DNA of 64,000 bases from NCBI GenBank assembly GCA_037102815.1, contig BTPP01000006.1, positions 2,356,001 through 2,420,000 on the forward strand, in the 5' to 3' direction. The stretch comes from Neurospora intermedia. Taxonomy: Eukaryota; Ascomycota; Sordariomycetes; Sordariales; Sordariaceae. Position 1 is the stretch's first letter; every line of letters begins with the position of its first letter. Made by a program: the position numbers and the translations under genes. Of the stretch, positions 1 through 11,762 are shown piece after piece. The notes beneath the pieces were generated by a model. That model saw only the letters and a list, made by a program, of their open reading frames with translations. It was not told the DNA's origin and searched no databases.

Positions 1-309
1 GTTGAGATGAAAGTATCGAAACTTACCGTCGTCCGAATCTCTTTCCACATCCTTCCCATTCGCACTCGAAAGGTTTCTCTTTGGTGTGGGTTCTCTCGTG
101 TCTCTGAACATGCTCGACGCGCCTTAGAACAAATATTAGTATCAAAGAAGATGATAAATGACATTCAGAACTACTCACCTGAATCGCTTCGCACAGAATT
201 TGCACGGTAAATTCTTGGGCTTCTGGGGGCGGGCCTCTCCGGCCTCGTGCGCATGACTTCCCGGTAGGGAACCAGCGGCCTCAACGGCAACGGATTGTTG
301 GGACAACAT
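1..309 (-). CDS. C2H2 zinc-finger protein, 5' end only (partial, runs off the left edge)
   Basis: Probable DNA-binding transcription factor acting in the nucleus. Exon 1 is 179..309 (ATG at 309) and exon 2 is 27..122, separated by a 56-bp intron with a GTGAGT donor. A second donor (GTAAGT) lies at 26, so the gene continues outside the window. The visible protein has about 30 low-complexity N-terminal residues, then a first C2H2 finger (CKFCAKRF...RVEHVQRHERTH). A TKEKPF linker follows, then the start of a second finger (CEWEGCGKRFGRR). The intron splits finger 1 just after its second Cys. Paired fingers with a TxEKPF linker are typical of Adr1/AmdX-like fungal regulators; the exact orthologue cannot be named because the C-terminal domain is missing. 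The start was chosen because it is the first in-frame ATG upstream of the fingers and splices cleanly. The finger assignment is firm; the target genes are unknown. Confidence 0.8.
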
Positions 310-3300
310 GATACCAGGGTTGTTTGCCTTGTGTACTTGGAGTCCGGATGGGTACCACTTGATTGTAACTGAAATAGACGCAGGCCGTTTTGGGGTCAGG
401 AGAGGGGTAGGGGAAAGTCTAAATGGGAACTGTAGACTTGAGTAGTCAAAACCGGGCGGTGGAAGTTCAAGGGACGCCGTCGATGTGGGTTGGGCAGTGT
501 ATGTTTGCGCGGGATGGATGACAGGATGAGACTGCGGAGTAGCACAACAACGCTATTTCGCCAGACACAACCCTTCCTCTTTCCCGGCGAGGGCCAAACA
601 GTGAACGGGTGGACGAAGGTAGAAGCTCGGGCAACGAACTGCCCTGAATAATAGCACCGTATTAGACCTCGCCGATCACCAGTCCTCTTTTTTGGAGAGT
701 GTTTACCCCACGCCTTTGTGAGAATTGCCAGTTTCGGTTGTAGTGTCTTTTCTCAACCCACTTTCTGTAACCTATAAGTGGCCGTTTACGCACAACTGCA
801 GCTGGCGTCAAGAAGTGCCAATGGAGAAAGGGCCGAGACGTCGTACGGCTATGGCACGTTGTAGAAGCACCGAGGCCGAAAAGAGGTCGAGCAAGACGAG
901 GGCGGGGAGGAACAGGCAGGATGACCGCCAATGACACAACCTAAAGCAACGAGAGGAGGTCTGTGAGCCCTTGTCTGCGGAGTGGGGTGATGGGCAAGGT
1001 CCAGTCTGATATGTTGTGTCAATTCGCAAAGGCAACACGACGGCACTAGCCGACTCTCGCGTATGTGAGGAGTCGTCGTCGAGATGAGGAGAAACGACAT
1101 TCGAGTGGATGGAGAAGAATGAGGATAGGGGGGGTGGAATGATGGAGCGATGCGGAGGAACTGAGGGATGACCCGAGAAATGAAAGCTGATTTGGAGCTC
1201 TCGGCGCTTCATCCCGTCGCCCAAAAAGCGGAGAAGTGCCAATCCTGTCGAGTGATGGACGACAGGGGGGAGAAGTGTCAAAGAATGCCGGATGGAAGTA
1301 CATACAATAGTAATGATAATGATGATCTTTGGGTGGTGTCTTGGCTGTGGGCAGGCCTCGAGGACCTTTAGCGCGAATGGACAGAGGGGGGCAGAATGCC
1401 AATGCTGGGAAGTAAAAATGAGGAGAAAAGAGGGGAATGGGGATACTGAAGAATGATGACCGTTGTTGTGTTGCCCGACTTGGTCTCCCAGCTTTTGCTA
1501 GTACCCCAGCAGACCGTCGTATTGCTCGAAATACATATGTACGAGGCGACCTTGTCCCGCCCTCGTGCGCTTGGAGTCTGGGACGATGTCAATGAAACGA
1601 ATCACCAGGCCGCGGTGTCGTCGAGGTTGTTTGAGCAGAAGCGGAGACTGGGCTTTGGACAGACTGAAACACTTTCTCCTCGCTGGGTGCCCCCTGAAGT
1701 AACGTTTATGTTTAGCAGTCCGTTGGAGGTTATGCACAAGACTGAGGTTGTATAGGCACAGGGTTGAGGTAGAAGATGGAGAAAAAGATGTTCAGCCCAG
1801 GTGCTGTGTTGCCCCGGGAAGATGTTGCCGGGGTAGGTACTGTCAAATGGAAGCGGGCTTGTCCAATTCAAATGTGGGGAAAGGGGAGGAAGACCGCCCG
1901 GGTGTTTGCAGCACTGCAACCGAGAACAAAGACTCATATGAAGTCCTCAGCGTCCCGCTCTGATCCGCCGTCTCCAACTGGCTGTGCGGGTAATGAGTGA
2001 TGGACGAGAGCAGGAATCGATGTAACTGTATCCGTCGTCAAGTCTCAAGTCTCCTCAACTGGGCGGGAACTGAAAGAACTGAAGACAGGGGAGAGTAGAT
2101 GTGAAAGAGATGGATGATGGATGCACGGCTCTACAAAAATCTCGGATCGATGAAACCGAGTTGACGAGCACACAGCATCACTCCCATCTGCTAGTGTACG
2201 GAGGAAAGAGTGGGCGTGCGAGACTTCCCGATTAGGAGCTTCAAACCAAGAATGAATGTGGAAGGAAACATGGAAAGACCCACGGGCAGACGGCTGAAAA
2301 CAGCATGAGGTGATTAGGTAAGGTAGAGAGAGGTACCTTCCTACCTATACGATGCCAACCTCAAACCGAAGATCTAGGTATGTGCGCCCAGGCATGGAGG
2401 GCATGTCGCTTGCAACTGACTTCAGTTCGGGGGCTTCAGTTCTTCTCCCTCTCGGCCGGGGAGCTTGCCTGGCCTCCAATAATCCCCCGCACCGTTTCTC
2501 CGACGGGTACCTCAGCCCCTGGCTTGTCGGTAAATGTAGTACAGCCTGATAGTCTTTGGAGAGGTATCGAACTCAGCCAAAGTGGGGTTCCCGCCATCTA
2601 TTGCACCGAGAGGAGTGTATGGTGTGGAAATGAAAGATGCTGCCACCAACTTCCACTTTTGGGACATAGAGGGTAGGTAGTCATTCCATGACGGAATCGA
2701 AGCTGCATCTCCGCACGGGAAAATGGGGAAGACGCCCGACCAAGAGAAGCCTGTGAGAAGGAGGGGTCAACCCCAGAACGCACTGCACTGCACCCTCCGA
2801 CACAACTGAAGTGGCACTGGCCCTTCCCTGCCTCACGACCCTGCAAGCATGCAGACACGGCAGGTGCAAAATGTGGGGGTGGGGGGAGGAACCAATCCCC
2901 AAGCCCGGGCCAGGCACAGACGGTCCTGGTAATCAGCCATAAAAGTTGGGGTTCAGAACTCATCGAATAGGCGTCTGTTGGAGTCATGGAGTAATGGAGT
3001 ATTGGCGGCCGACAAGTGCCTCGGCGAAATCGATAGCACTCACTCACTCAGCACATCTAGACGACATCAACCAACGAGCCTGGTAGAGCGAGTTTGGCCG
3101 GGCACGCATTCTCATGGAGTCTGGGTTACTACCATTCAGCAAAGATGACGGATTCAAACATTCCAATTTTGTCTGCCTGACGTTGACATGTTCGCATTCA
3201 CGACGTTTGGAGTGGAGTGGCCTCTTTCAAGCTCGGAAACGTCACTCCCCACTCGAGACGGGGAGCTCAAGGACACCGCATCCACTCGCATGTGCTTTTC

Positions 3301-6300
3301 CCCGCTGCCAACGCACGGGCCTCCTGGCATTCTTGACGCCATCAAGGCTTTTGGCATGAGGGAACATACAAGTAAATAGTATATTGGAATGCCACGGCAC
3401 TCAAGCTTTTGACCGAATCCCTTACGCGTTTCATCTACATTATTCTTTGATTACTGGAGATCTCTCGAATGGTCAAAGGGTGCCCCAGGTGCTCTAAGAA
3501 CAATCACCGAATCCAACTCAGTGAACCCTCTCACTTTTGATCAAACTCTTAATCGTTCAGTTGCTTTCCTCGCCAGCTGAACAGAGAATCCCAGGCCGCA
3601 TTCACCTCGGTCGTCAAAAGCCATGGTCTTGGGCTGCGTCGGGCCGCCAATGTCCAGTCTGATTTTCTGTTGTCAAAGTCGACTAAAGAAACAATGGCAC
3701 ACCAAGACGCATGCAGCTGTTCGAGAAAGCGGGGAAGCCACTAAGCCATATAAAGCTAGCGCATGAGGAGCCGAGGAAACCGTCTGTGCCATTTTTCTTG
3801 AATGTGATCGACAGACGAGAGCCCTCAGCATCTCGCTGCGCTGGCAACCTGGAATCTCCATTGTTGCTTTTTTTTTTTTTTTTTTTTTTTTTTTTTCTTG
3901 GTTCATTCTGGTGTCTACAGTCTTGAATGGCTTCGAGATATGTCCCAAGCTATAGCGGTTTCAAACGGCAAGAGGAGAAAGAGGAAGCACATCCAAGTCG
4001 TATCCCGATGCTCTGCGGAAGTGGCGCCCGCGTGTGGAGATGTCGGATTTGTTTCGCCAAACCAAATGTCCTATTTGGAGATCTGGGGAAGATGGGCTGT
4101 GCTGACCCCAGATTCTCCTGGCCAAATCAATGACAGCGGGGAAGAGGCTCGATCGGTGGACATGCGGAGAAGCATGGAACTTTGTAACCTCAGCGGAAGA
4201 CTCGCGGAACCTCCCAACAACTTCCAATTCTTCCGGTTGGTTTCCTCTCACAACATGCGTGGGATTCCAAGATATGAAATACAGCCCGCACGCAGAAAGG
4301 GAAATATACAACGCAAACCTCACCGACGACCGTACTTGACTTAAAACTGCTCGCAAGGCCTTTTCTCTCTCTTTCACATCCTTCATCCTCATCGCCCGTC
4401 CTCCTCTGACTGGGGTCATCTCCTACTTGCCTTATGGGGTTCGGAACATCAAGCGCCGTCTTCTGAGCTTGCCAGTTGCCCTCTTGGATCTGCACCTGAC
4501 ACTACACTGCAGACGTTCGAGACACTCGACTGGCAGCATTGGTACTAAAAGGGGTGGTGGTAGCATCAACAACCAAACAGCCTACAACGAGCATTCAATA
4601 TTACCACCACCACCACACACCACTCCGACTTGGTCCAACACATCACGTCTGATGTTCCCGTGCCCTCTTTACATCATTACTTGCACGCGCTACTTGTCAG
4701 AGGTATTGGGTCTCAGACTTAAGGTTACTCACACACACACTGCGAATTTCTCATCAACGGCGATTTTTCCCATTTCCATGCCATGTTCAGCTTGGACGAC
4801 ACTCATTCGCGCCGTCACTGTGGACACAATATGAACCAGCACTTCGCTCGGCAGACTTCACCCGGTGTCAGAGAGTATAGAAAGGCGATTCACATTCATG
4901 TTTAACATTCAGCTTGGTTGTCACGGGCGCTTCCGCTTCCTTGGGTTGATTCGACATAACCCACGTGGCTTGACATTCAGCCATGTTTATGTCTCAAGGC
5001 CATCTCCGTTCTGACTCCTGTCTATATACCAAGCCATCTAAAACTGTACGTTTTTTTCAGAGACACGGTCAATTTGAGACTCATCGTCGGTTATGCAACG
5101 TCATCTACAAAGCACGCAGGATTCTCGAAAAGCGTTACACAACAGGCAGCCGGCATATCAAGGCCTCGATGATATGTAAGTAAGCATTTCGCACATCAAC
5201 TTCTCAGTACAGTCAACATCTGGAAACAGTGCCAGAGAGAGCATTTTGAACTTTGACAGGTGATCCACCGGCGTCGGAAGCCACACTCTCACAGCCAAGT
5301 ACCCATTCTTTTTAAAATAGGATGCTATCCGGCCGCAACCCAAAGGCTTGGGTTTTGAGAATCCATGAGCCAGTTGACATTTGGTGTGGGTATGGATCAT
5401 CTCTAGCGAGAGTATATCTCCAGTCCTTTTTACACGGACTATCTTCTGTAAGTGCAACTGCTTGCTGTATTTGCTCGCCTAACACCAGATTTTGCAAATG
5501 GATAAACAAAAGACTACGAGATGGCAAACCCACCATAGGCAGCCTCGGTCTCAGAGAGAACACTCGTGCACTAAACAAGCGCCTTGTCTCTCTGGTTCCT
5601 GGCAGGATCTCGCACACTCCGTCTGGTCCATGGTTCTGGATCGGACGTAACAGCCGGCGCGCCTTGTCTGAGGTTACCCACCACGTTCTTCACCCTGGTG
5701 CTAGCCATATGGGACTCAAGCACGTCCATGCTTGCTTTCGGGACCACAGACAGAACCGTCGACCTACATGATCCGAGTCACCGGGATGCTAGAACATTCA
5801 CGGAACGCCCCGTAACCAACCACTGCCATCAGGTGCCGTTGGCGCCCACAACTGTCATCTCCGGAATAAGTGGAGCCCATACCCAGTGCCACCGATGCCG
5901 ACAAAGATGCATTCATCGGGCCCAGACGTTGAAACGATAAATCTGAATCGGGTGTGTACCGGATCGCTGGAGTTTGGTCACTAGACGTTGACAAGTGGTC
6001 ACATCCGGCCTTATTCTGCTGCAATGAAGATTTAGTCGCCAAGGCAATTGGTTCGCTGCCAGCAAATCAGAGCACGGGATTCATAAGCATATGGAAGCAA
6101 TGCTACTCCTTCATTTCCCATGTGTGTCAAGTCTTCTCTTCACTATCACTTGCCTCAATTTTAATCTTCCCCGGATTTTGCATCCCCTTCATGCTGCCCT
6201 CCAGGATCTCGGTAATGCGCGGATACATCCAGAGGATACACACCCACACGCCACCTCATGACGGGCGTTGTCTTACTACGCCCCTTACTTTACCATCCTC

Positions 6301-6985
6301 CTATTCACTAGTTCCTAAGCAAAAAGGCTTTGAAAAATCCGAAATGGGCCCCTCACTGGGTGTCATGGATCAACAAAAGTCCTTCAGCTGACCCTTGCCC
6401 ATGAGCCTCCATCCAGCGGAGATGGTGGTAGACGCCGCCAGTGGTAGCGGCCCGAGCAGAACAACACCGCGAATGAACATCGTTCTCTTTATATTGACGG
6501 GGGCCAGGTATAGAGGAGACTCTTCTCAAAGAGGATGGTCCCGTGAAGAGAATGTTTTGTATCTCCTAGTGTACCCTGGAAAACATATGTGGCGTGGACA
6601 TTCGGCCCTTTGTGATGGATCATAGACTTCACTTAGGTCACGTACTTCGCCCATACCAAGTAGGCAGGTGGTGTATCATTCAGCAGTTGTGAGTTGATAT
6701 TAGATTCATGCTTCCTAGTGTTTCCACCCCTTTTATCAATGAAGTAACTTCTCTTTACGGAAATGCGGCAGGTTGTACATCAAGGGGGCTTCGGGGACAC
6801 TTTCAACATTCCCGCTACACGTGGCTGTCTGCTGAAGATCAACATTCCTCAGAAAATCAGATATATCAGCCCTTGTCCCGCGTGCTAGGGATAACACAAA
6901 CTCTTACTTCTTCATCCTGTTGTACTCCAGTGGGACAGATATCGGGTCTTCGTCTCGTTACAGCCGCGGCTGTCCAACTTTCACC
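310..6985. other. 6.7-kb gene-free region (upstream of the C2H2 gene and of the GH55 gene)
   Basis: I find no open frame with a recognisable domain or plausible exon chain on either strand. The longest frames are under 160 codons and have Ser/Pro/His-rich composition typical of non-coding shadow frames. The stretch separates two divergently transcribed genes, so it must hold both promoters. The part next to 309 probably includes the 5' leader of the zinc-finger gene, and the part near 6.6-6.98 kb the GH55 promoter and leader. A 29-base T run sits at 3868-3896. No tRNA, 5S RNA or transposon was recognised. Confidence 0.6.
3868..3896 (+). repeat. Poly-T run, 29 bases
   Basis: Uninterrupted run of 29 T inside the gene-free region. 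It could be a slippage-grown homopolymer or a relic poly-A tail of a minus-strand retroposed sequence. I see no associated element or target-site duplication. Confidence 0.9.
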
Positions 6986-9652
6986 ATGCGTCTTGGCACC
7001 CTTCTGCTGGCTGTTGCCAGCCTCACATCTGCTGTCAATGCATACTGGATGGGAGACATTGCTCGTAAGGGGAGTCACTAGTTTCTAATTACTCTCAAGA
7101 CTAACAACATGGCTAGATCGTGGTTATGCCCCCTTCGCGTACTCTGGATATCCGGTCTTTCGAAACGTCAAGGATTATGGAGCAAAGGGTATGTTGAGCC
7201 AAAGTGTTCCCAGAGTTATAAACACGACCATGTCTAACACGGAAATAGGAGATGGTGTTACCGACGATACAATTGCTATCAATGCCGCAATCACCGCCGG
7301 AAATCCTTGCAACCAAGGCTGTGTAAGTGTTTCCGGTTTTGGGCATGTTGAAAAGGCTTGTCCTAACAACTGTTTTTAGACTTCAACCACCACGACTCCA
7401 GCCGTTGTCTACTTCCCTGCCGGAACCTACCTTATCTCTGGGTCCATCAAGCCAGCATACTTTACACAGTTGATCGGAGATGCTAGCTCCCCACCTACAC
7501 TCAAGGCCACGGCTAACTTTGCTGGTTTTGGTCTAATTGATGCGAATCCTTACTACACTCAATACCTGAACTGGAAGGCTGTTAACGTCTTCTTCCGTCA
7601 AATTCGCAATTTTGTTATCGATACTACGAATATTCCTCCTGCCAATGCCGCCACAGGTATTCACTGGCCAAGTTCACAGGCGACGAGTCTGCAGAACATT
7701 GTATTCAACATGCCGACGGCATCGAATGTTGTCCATGTCGGTTTGTTCATGGAGGAGGGCAGCGGTGGTTTCGTTACGGATCTGACCTTCAACGGTGGTG
7801 CCACTGGTGCTTCAATGGGTAATCAGCAGTTCACTATGAGGAACCTGAAGTTCAACAACTGCAAGACAGGTGAGCTCATCGTCTTTCTTGTTACATCTTG
7901 ATATAGTCTGCTGACCCTCCCCAGCCATCTATCATCTCTGGAACTGGGGCTGGACCTATTCTGGCCTCTCCATTAACAACTGCGGCGTCGGCATTGACAT
8001 CACCGCCGGCAGCGGCAAGGTAGAAACCGGCTCCATCATCGTCTTCGATAGTTCCTTCACCAACACCCCCGTCGCCATTTCCACCTCCTGGACCACTGCC
8101 AGCACTCCCGACACCGCCGGCACTCTCGTCCTCGAGAATATCGCCCTCACGAACGTCCCCGTCGCCGTCAAAGGTCCCCCAGGCACCTACCTTTCCGGCT
8201 CCACCGGCTCAACCACCATCACGGCCTGGGGCAACGGCCATAAATACACCCCCTCCGGCCCTGTCGAGTTCGCCGGCGCCCTAACTCCCAACCCACGCCC
8301 CGTTAGCCTGCTCGCCTCCAACGGGCGCTACTACACGCGCTCCAAGCCTCAGTATGAGACCCTCTCGGCCTCGCAATTCATCTCTGCCCGTGCCTCGGGC
8401 GCCAAGGGTGACGCCGCAACCGACGACACCGCCGCCCTGCAAAACGCTATCAACACCGCCGTCGCCCAGGGCAAGGTGCTCTACCTGGACTACGGGCTGT
8501 ACCGGGTCACCTCAACCATCCGCATCCCGCCTGGCGCCAAGATTGTCGGCGAGTCCTACGCCACCATCATGTCAGCCGGCGGGTTCTTCAATGATATCAA
8601 CAACCCCAAGCCGGTCCTACAAGTGGGCAGCTCCAGCGGACAGGCGGGCACGGTGGAGCTTAGCGACTTTATCGTTTCCACGCAGAACGCGCAGGCGGGC
8701 GCAGTGCTGATTGAGTGGAACTTGGCCAGTCCGGCGAGTAACCCCAGTGGAATGTGGGATGTGCATACGCGGATTGGTGGGTTTGTGGGCAGTCAGCAGC
8801 AGGTCGCGCAGTGTTTGAAGACGCCGGGGAATCCGACGGTGAGGCAGGAGTGTATTGTGGCGTTTATGGCTATGCATATCACCAAGGGGGCGAGCGGGTT
8901 GTATATGGAAAATGTTTGGTTGTGGTGAGTACGCCCCATTTCTTTCGCTTGGGACGAGATATGGAAACTGACGTACGTGGATTAACAGGACCGCCGACCA
9001 TGATATCGATGACGCGGCAAATACGCAGATTACTCTCTACAGCGGTCGTGGCCTTTGTAAGTTCTCTTCCATCTTTCCACCATTTTCCTTGACACTCTTA
9101 ACCTAACCTCGTTGTCCTCCAATAAACACAGACATCGAATCCACCAGCGGCACCTTCTGGCTCTACGGCACCGGGTCCGAGCACCACGTTCTCTACCAAT
9201 ACCAGCTCTCCTCCACCCAAAACATTTTCATGGGCATGATCCAGACCGAAACGCCTTACTACCAGCCCACCCCCAACGCCTTGGTTCCCTTCCCGTCTCT
9301 TTCCTCCCTCAACGACCCCAGCTTCTCCACTTCCTGCGCGGGCGTATCGGGGAACTGCGCAGCAGCTTGGGGTCTCCGGGTGCTCAACAGTAAGAACATC
9401 CTGGTGTATGGAGCGGGCCTGTATTCGTTTTTCAGCGATTACAGTACTGCTTGCTCGACGTTTGCGGCGGGGCAGACGTGTCAGAGTAGGATTGCGAGTG
9501 TGGAGGGGACGGGGAGTTCGAATGTGAATATCTATGGATTGAACACGATTGGGGCGCAGAGTATGTTGACGAGGGATGGAGTGAGTGTTGCGTGGTATGC
9601 GGATAATGTGAATAATTTCCCGAGTTCGGTGGGGGTTTATAAGAGTGGGTAA
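6986..9652 (+). CDS. Secreted GH55 exo-beta-1,3-glucanase (glucan 1,3-beta-glucosidase)
   Basis: Hydrolyses beta-1,3-glucan (laminarin, fungal cell wall) from chain ends outside the cell. Seven exons: 6986..7064, 7117..7188, 7249..7322, 7380..7869, 7925..8924, 8989..9056 and 9132..9652. The phases all close and give 767 aa, the usual GH55 length. Residues 1-19 (MRLGTLLLAVASLTSAVNA) form a clear signal peptide. Two pectate-lyase-type beta-helix modules follow. The first starts at the motif VKDYGAKGDGVTDDT and the second at ARASGAKGDAATDDTAAL, which is the duplicated hallmark of the family. Both show the G(A/V)KGDG-TDDT signature and a following P-x-G-x-Y strand. The start is the only ATG giving a signal peptide. 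The last exon ends GGG-TAA within a possible GTAAGC donor, so a further 3' exon is conceivable but not needed. The neighbouring minus-strand dioxygenase is convergent, with 256 bp between the two stop codons. Confidence 0.92.
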
Positions 9653-9908
9653 GCACGGCGCATGGGATGTTTGGAAAGTGGTATGCATTGGGCTGGGAAG
9701 AGGTGCAGTTTATGTTGGGCGAAGAACTGGTAGCAGTGGTAGATTGAAAGACTTGGGGCATTGTAGCATACATATCAGACTGTTTCTGGTTGTGGGTGAC
9801 ATATCTGTGATTTCTGATATTCAATCACACGGCTTCGCTTCGCTAATAACCACTCATATGTACCACTCACTCACGGCCCATATTCACACACACCACACCA
9901 GCCCCCAC

Positions 9909-10850
9909 CTAACCATCCAGCGAAAACCCAACATCCTTATTCTCCCTCCCCATCCTCACCAACCGCTCCCTCATCCCCTCCGCCCTCTCTCTCGTCTCCT
10001 CCCCTCTCTCCCCCAACGCCGAGAAATCGCATCGTTCCACCCACTCCCCAACCCCATGCTGCAACACATTCCTCGCCCTCTTCCCACTTGACGCGCCCGC
10101 CACATGCCCGACACTTCCATGCAACGTCGTCCTCTCCTTTCGAGATGAATACACCCCCCTATGCAAAATATTATTATCATAGAACGCCACGTCCCCCGCA
10201 TTCAGCTCCACCACCAGCTGTCCCGGCATATCAGGCTCAGACGGATCCGCTGCGCGCTCCTCGTCTGTGCGCGGGCGCGTGTGTGACTTGGGAACCAGAA
10301 CCAGCGACGTATCGTTATCGACGAGACTCAAGTTCCATTGCGTATGATAGCGCGGTTCCGTAGCCGGAACCAACCTGTCTTTCTCTTCCTCGGCGGACGC
10401 AGTCGCGGGGATGTCGTCCCGATGCCAGCTCAGAGCAAAGTCCTTGTCGGGCCGAACGAGCATGTTGAAGAGTTCCATTACCAGGTCGTCATCCGTGGTG
10501 CCCTCGGGTAAAAGTTGTTTGGCGATGGAGAGGATGGAAGGGGAGAAGTAGAGCTTCAGAAAGGCGTCTTTGGATTCTTGGGGGAGGGGCATGTCTGGGT
10601 GTAAAAGGTGTTGGACGCCCCAGATGCCGGAACCGTCAGTGGGGGGAGAGGAGGGCCAAGGGGGAAACTGTTTGCCTACGGTGCGGATGTAGGGCCAGGA
10701 ACCGGCGCGAGCGAGGGTTGTTAGGGATTTCGCGGCGGAGCGGAGGGTAGTGAGTTCGGAGGGGGTGAGGAGGGAGCGGATTACGGTGAAGCCGTTTTCT
10801 TGGAGCTCGCGGAGGAGGGGGGAGGGGTAGCTAGTGGTTTTTTGGGCCAT
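9909..10850 (-). CDS. Phytanoyl-CoA dioxygenase (PhyH)-like Fe(II)/2-oxoglutarate oxygenase
   Basis: Single-exon gene of 313 aa. It would use Fe(II), O2 and 2-oxoglutarate to hydroxylate a small substrate that cannot be deduced here. The N-terminus (LLRELQENGFTVIRSLLTP) is the usual PhyH opening. The iron-binding triad is visible as H143-x-D145 (SWHRDD) and distal H230 (NNILHRGVY), with Arg residues shortly after that could hold 2-oxoglutarate. A long loop lies between the two iron-ligand segments. The open frame extends 48 codons further upstream to 10994. I chose the Met at 10850 because conserved sequence begins directly after it and the upstream part is leader-like. It is divergent from the DUF2461 gene (about 0.9 kb shared upstream region). 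It is not part of a recognisable metabolite cluster, so both a catabolic and a secondary-metabolism role remain possible. Confidence 0.85.
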   Translation of the reverse strand: MAQKTTSYPSPLLRELQENGFTVIRSLLTPSELTTLRSAAKSLTTLARAGSWPYIRTVGKQFPPWPSSPPTDGSGIWGVQHLLHPDMPLPQESKDAFLKLYFSPSILSIAKQLLPEGTTDDDLVMELFNMLVRPDKDFALSWHRDDIPATASAEEEKDRLVPATEPRYHTQWNLSLVDNDTSLVLVPKSHTRPRTDEERAADPSEPDMPGQLVVELNAGDVAFYDNNILHRGVYSSRKERTTLHGSVGHVAGASSGKRARNVLQHGVGEWVERCDFSALGERGEETRERAEGMRERLVRMGRENKDVGFSLDG

Positions 10851-11762
10851 TGTTGGGGTGATTATTCTGGAGTTAATTGATGAGAGAGGTGTTGGGTTGT
10901 TGATGATCAATGATGTAGAGTCAAAATAGGATACGCAAAAAAGAATTGGGATGGGAGTGAGAACCCGTCGTCCTCTTACCGAAGGATATTTCAAGGAAAG
11001 AGGAGCAAACGCTATGAGAATAAGTCAACCTCGCTCGAGTTGGAGGCCGTCCTCATCCGAGTCTGGATAAGTTGGGGAATGGCCAAGACATGGTGTAACC
11101 TCAAACAGGGTGAGTATCGTGTGGGGTAAACCAATAAGTACACTAATATGCATGTGAAGTTACGACAATGAGGAGAGAAAGAGGAGAATTGGAGAGTTTC
11201 GGGGCATCTTTGACCCCAACCCGCTCCTCTGTCTACAACGAGTACTAGAACATCGTGAAGTGGCACCAGTGGGGGACAATACAACGTTGCAGATGCCTTA
11301 ACTTTTGGGGGATTCAACTCGAGCATTCTCCAAACATGAACTGTGAGTGGATGTTAAAGTGCGGAACTCAAATTTGAAAAATAACAGAACATGCGATATA
11401 TTGAACAATACATTTCGCCAACTGGCTTTCCGCTCAGAAATATGGCCGGGGGGATGGAAATCAAGGGAAGATAGGATGAAGGACGGAAAGGAAAGGAAAG
11501 ACAGGATGACATAAGCTTACAGTCAGCCATTTAGCCACGTGCTCTCGCGATCCGGCAACGCGAACAAACAATTAAAATCGCCCCCCCTCGATCGCGTTTG
11601 CCTTCGACGTCATAATTCCAGTGGTGAAAGATTGGACACTTAAAAATCGTCCCTTGGACTTGGCACTTTGATCTCTTTTTGGGAGTTTCTCGTCTCCCAT
11701 TTCTCATCCAATTTTTTTATATTCGAACCACTCAAGTCAAATCATCCGATAACCAACCTAAA
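10851..11762. promoter_or_regulatory. Shared divergent upstream region (PhyH-like / DUF2461 genes)
   Basis: 912 bp between two divergent starts. It contains pyrimidine/purine-biased stretches near both starts and no gene-like frame beyond the N-terminal read-through of the dioxygenase frame. Promoters and leaders are inferred from position only. Confidence 0.5.

Noticed and set aside
808-1281. 157-codon minus frame in the left gene-free region
   Set aside because: Composition like random non-coding sequence, no domain; possibly in the leader of the zinc-finger gene.
3868-3896. Poly-T run as the tail of a retroposed element
   Set aside because: No element body or flanking duplication visible; left as a simple homopolymer.
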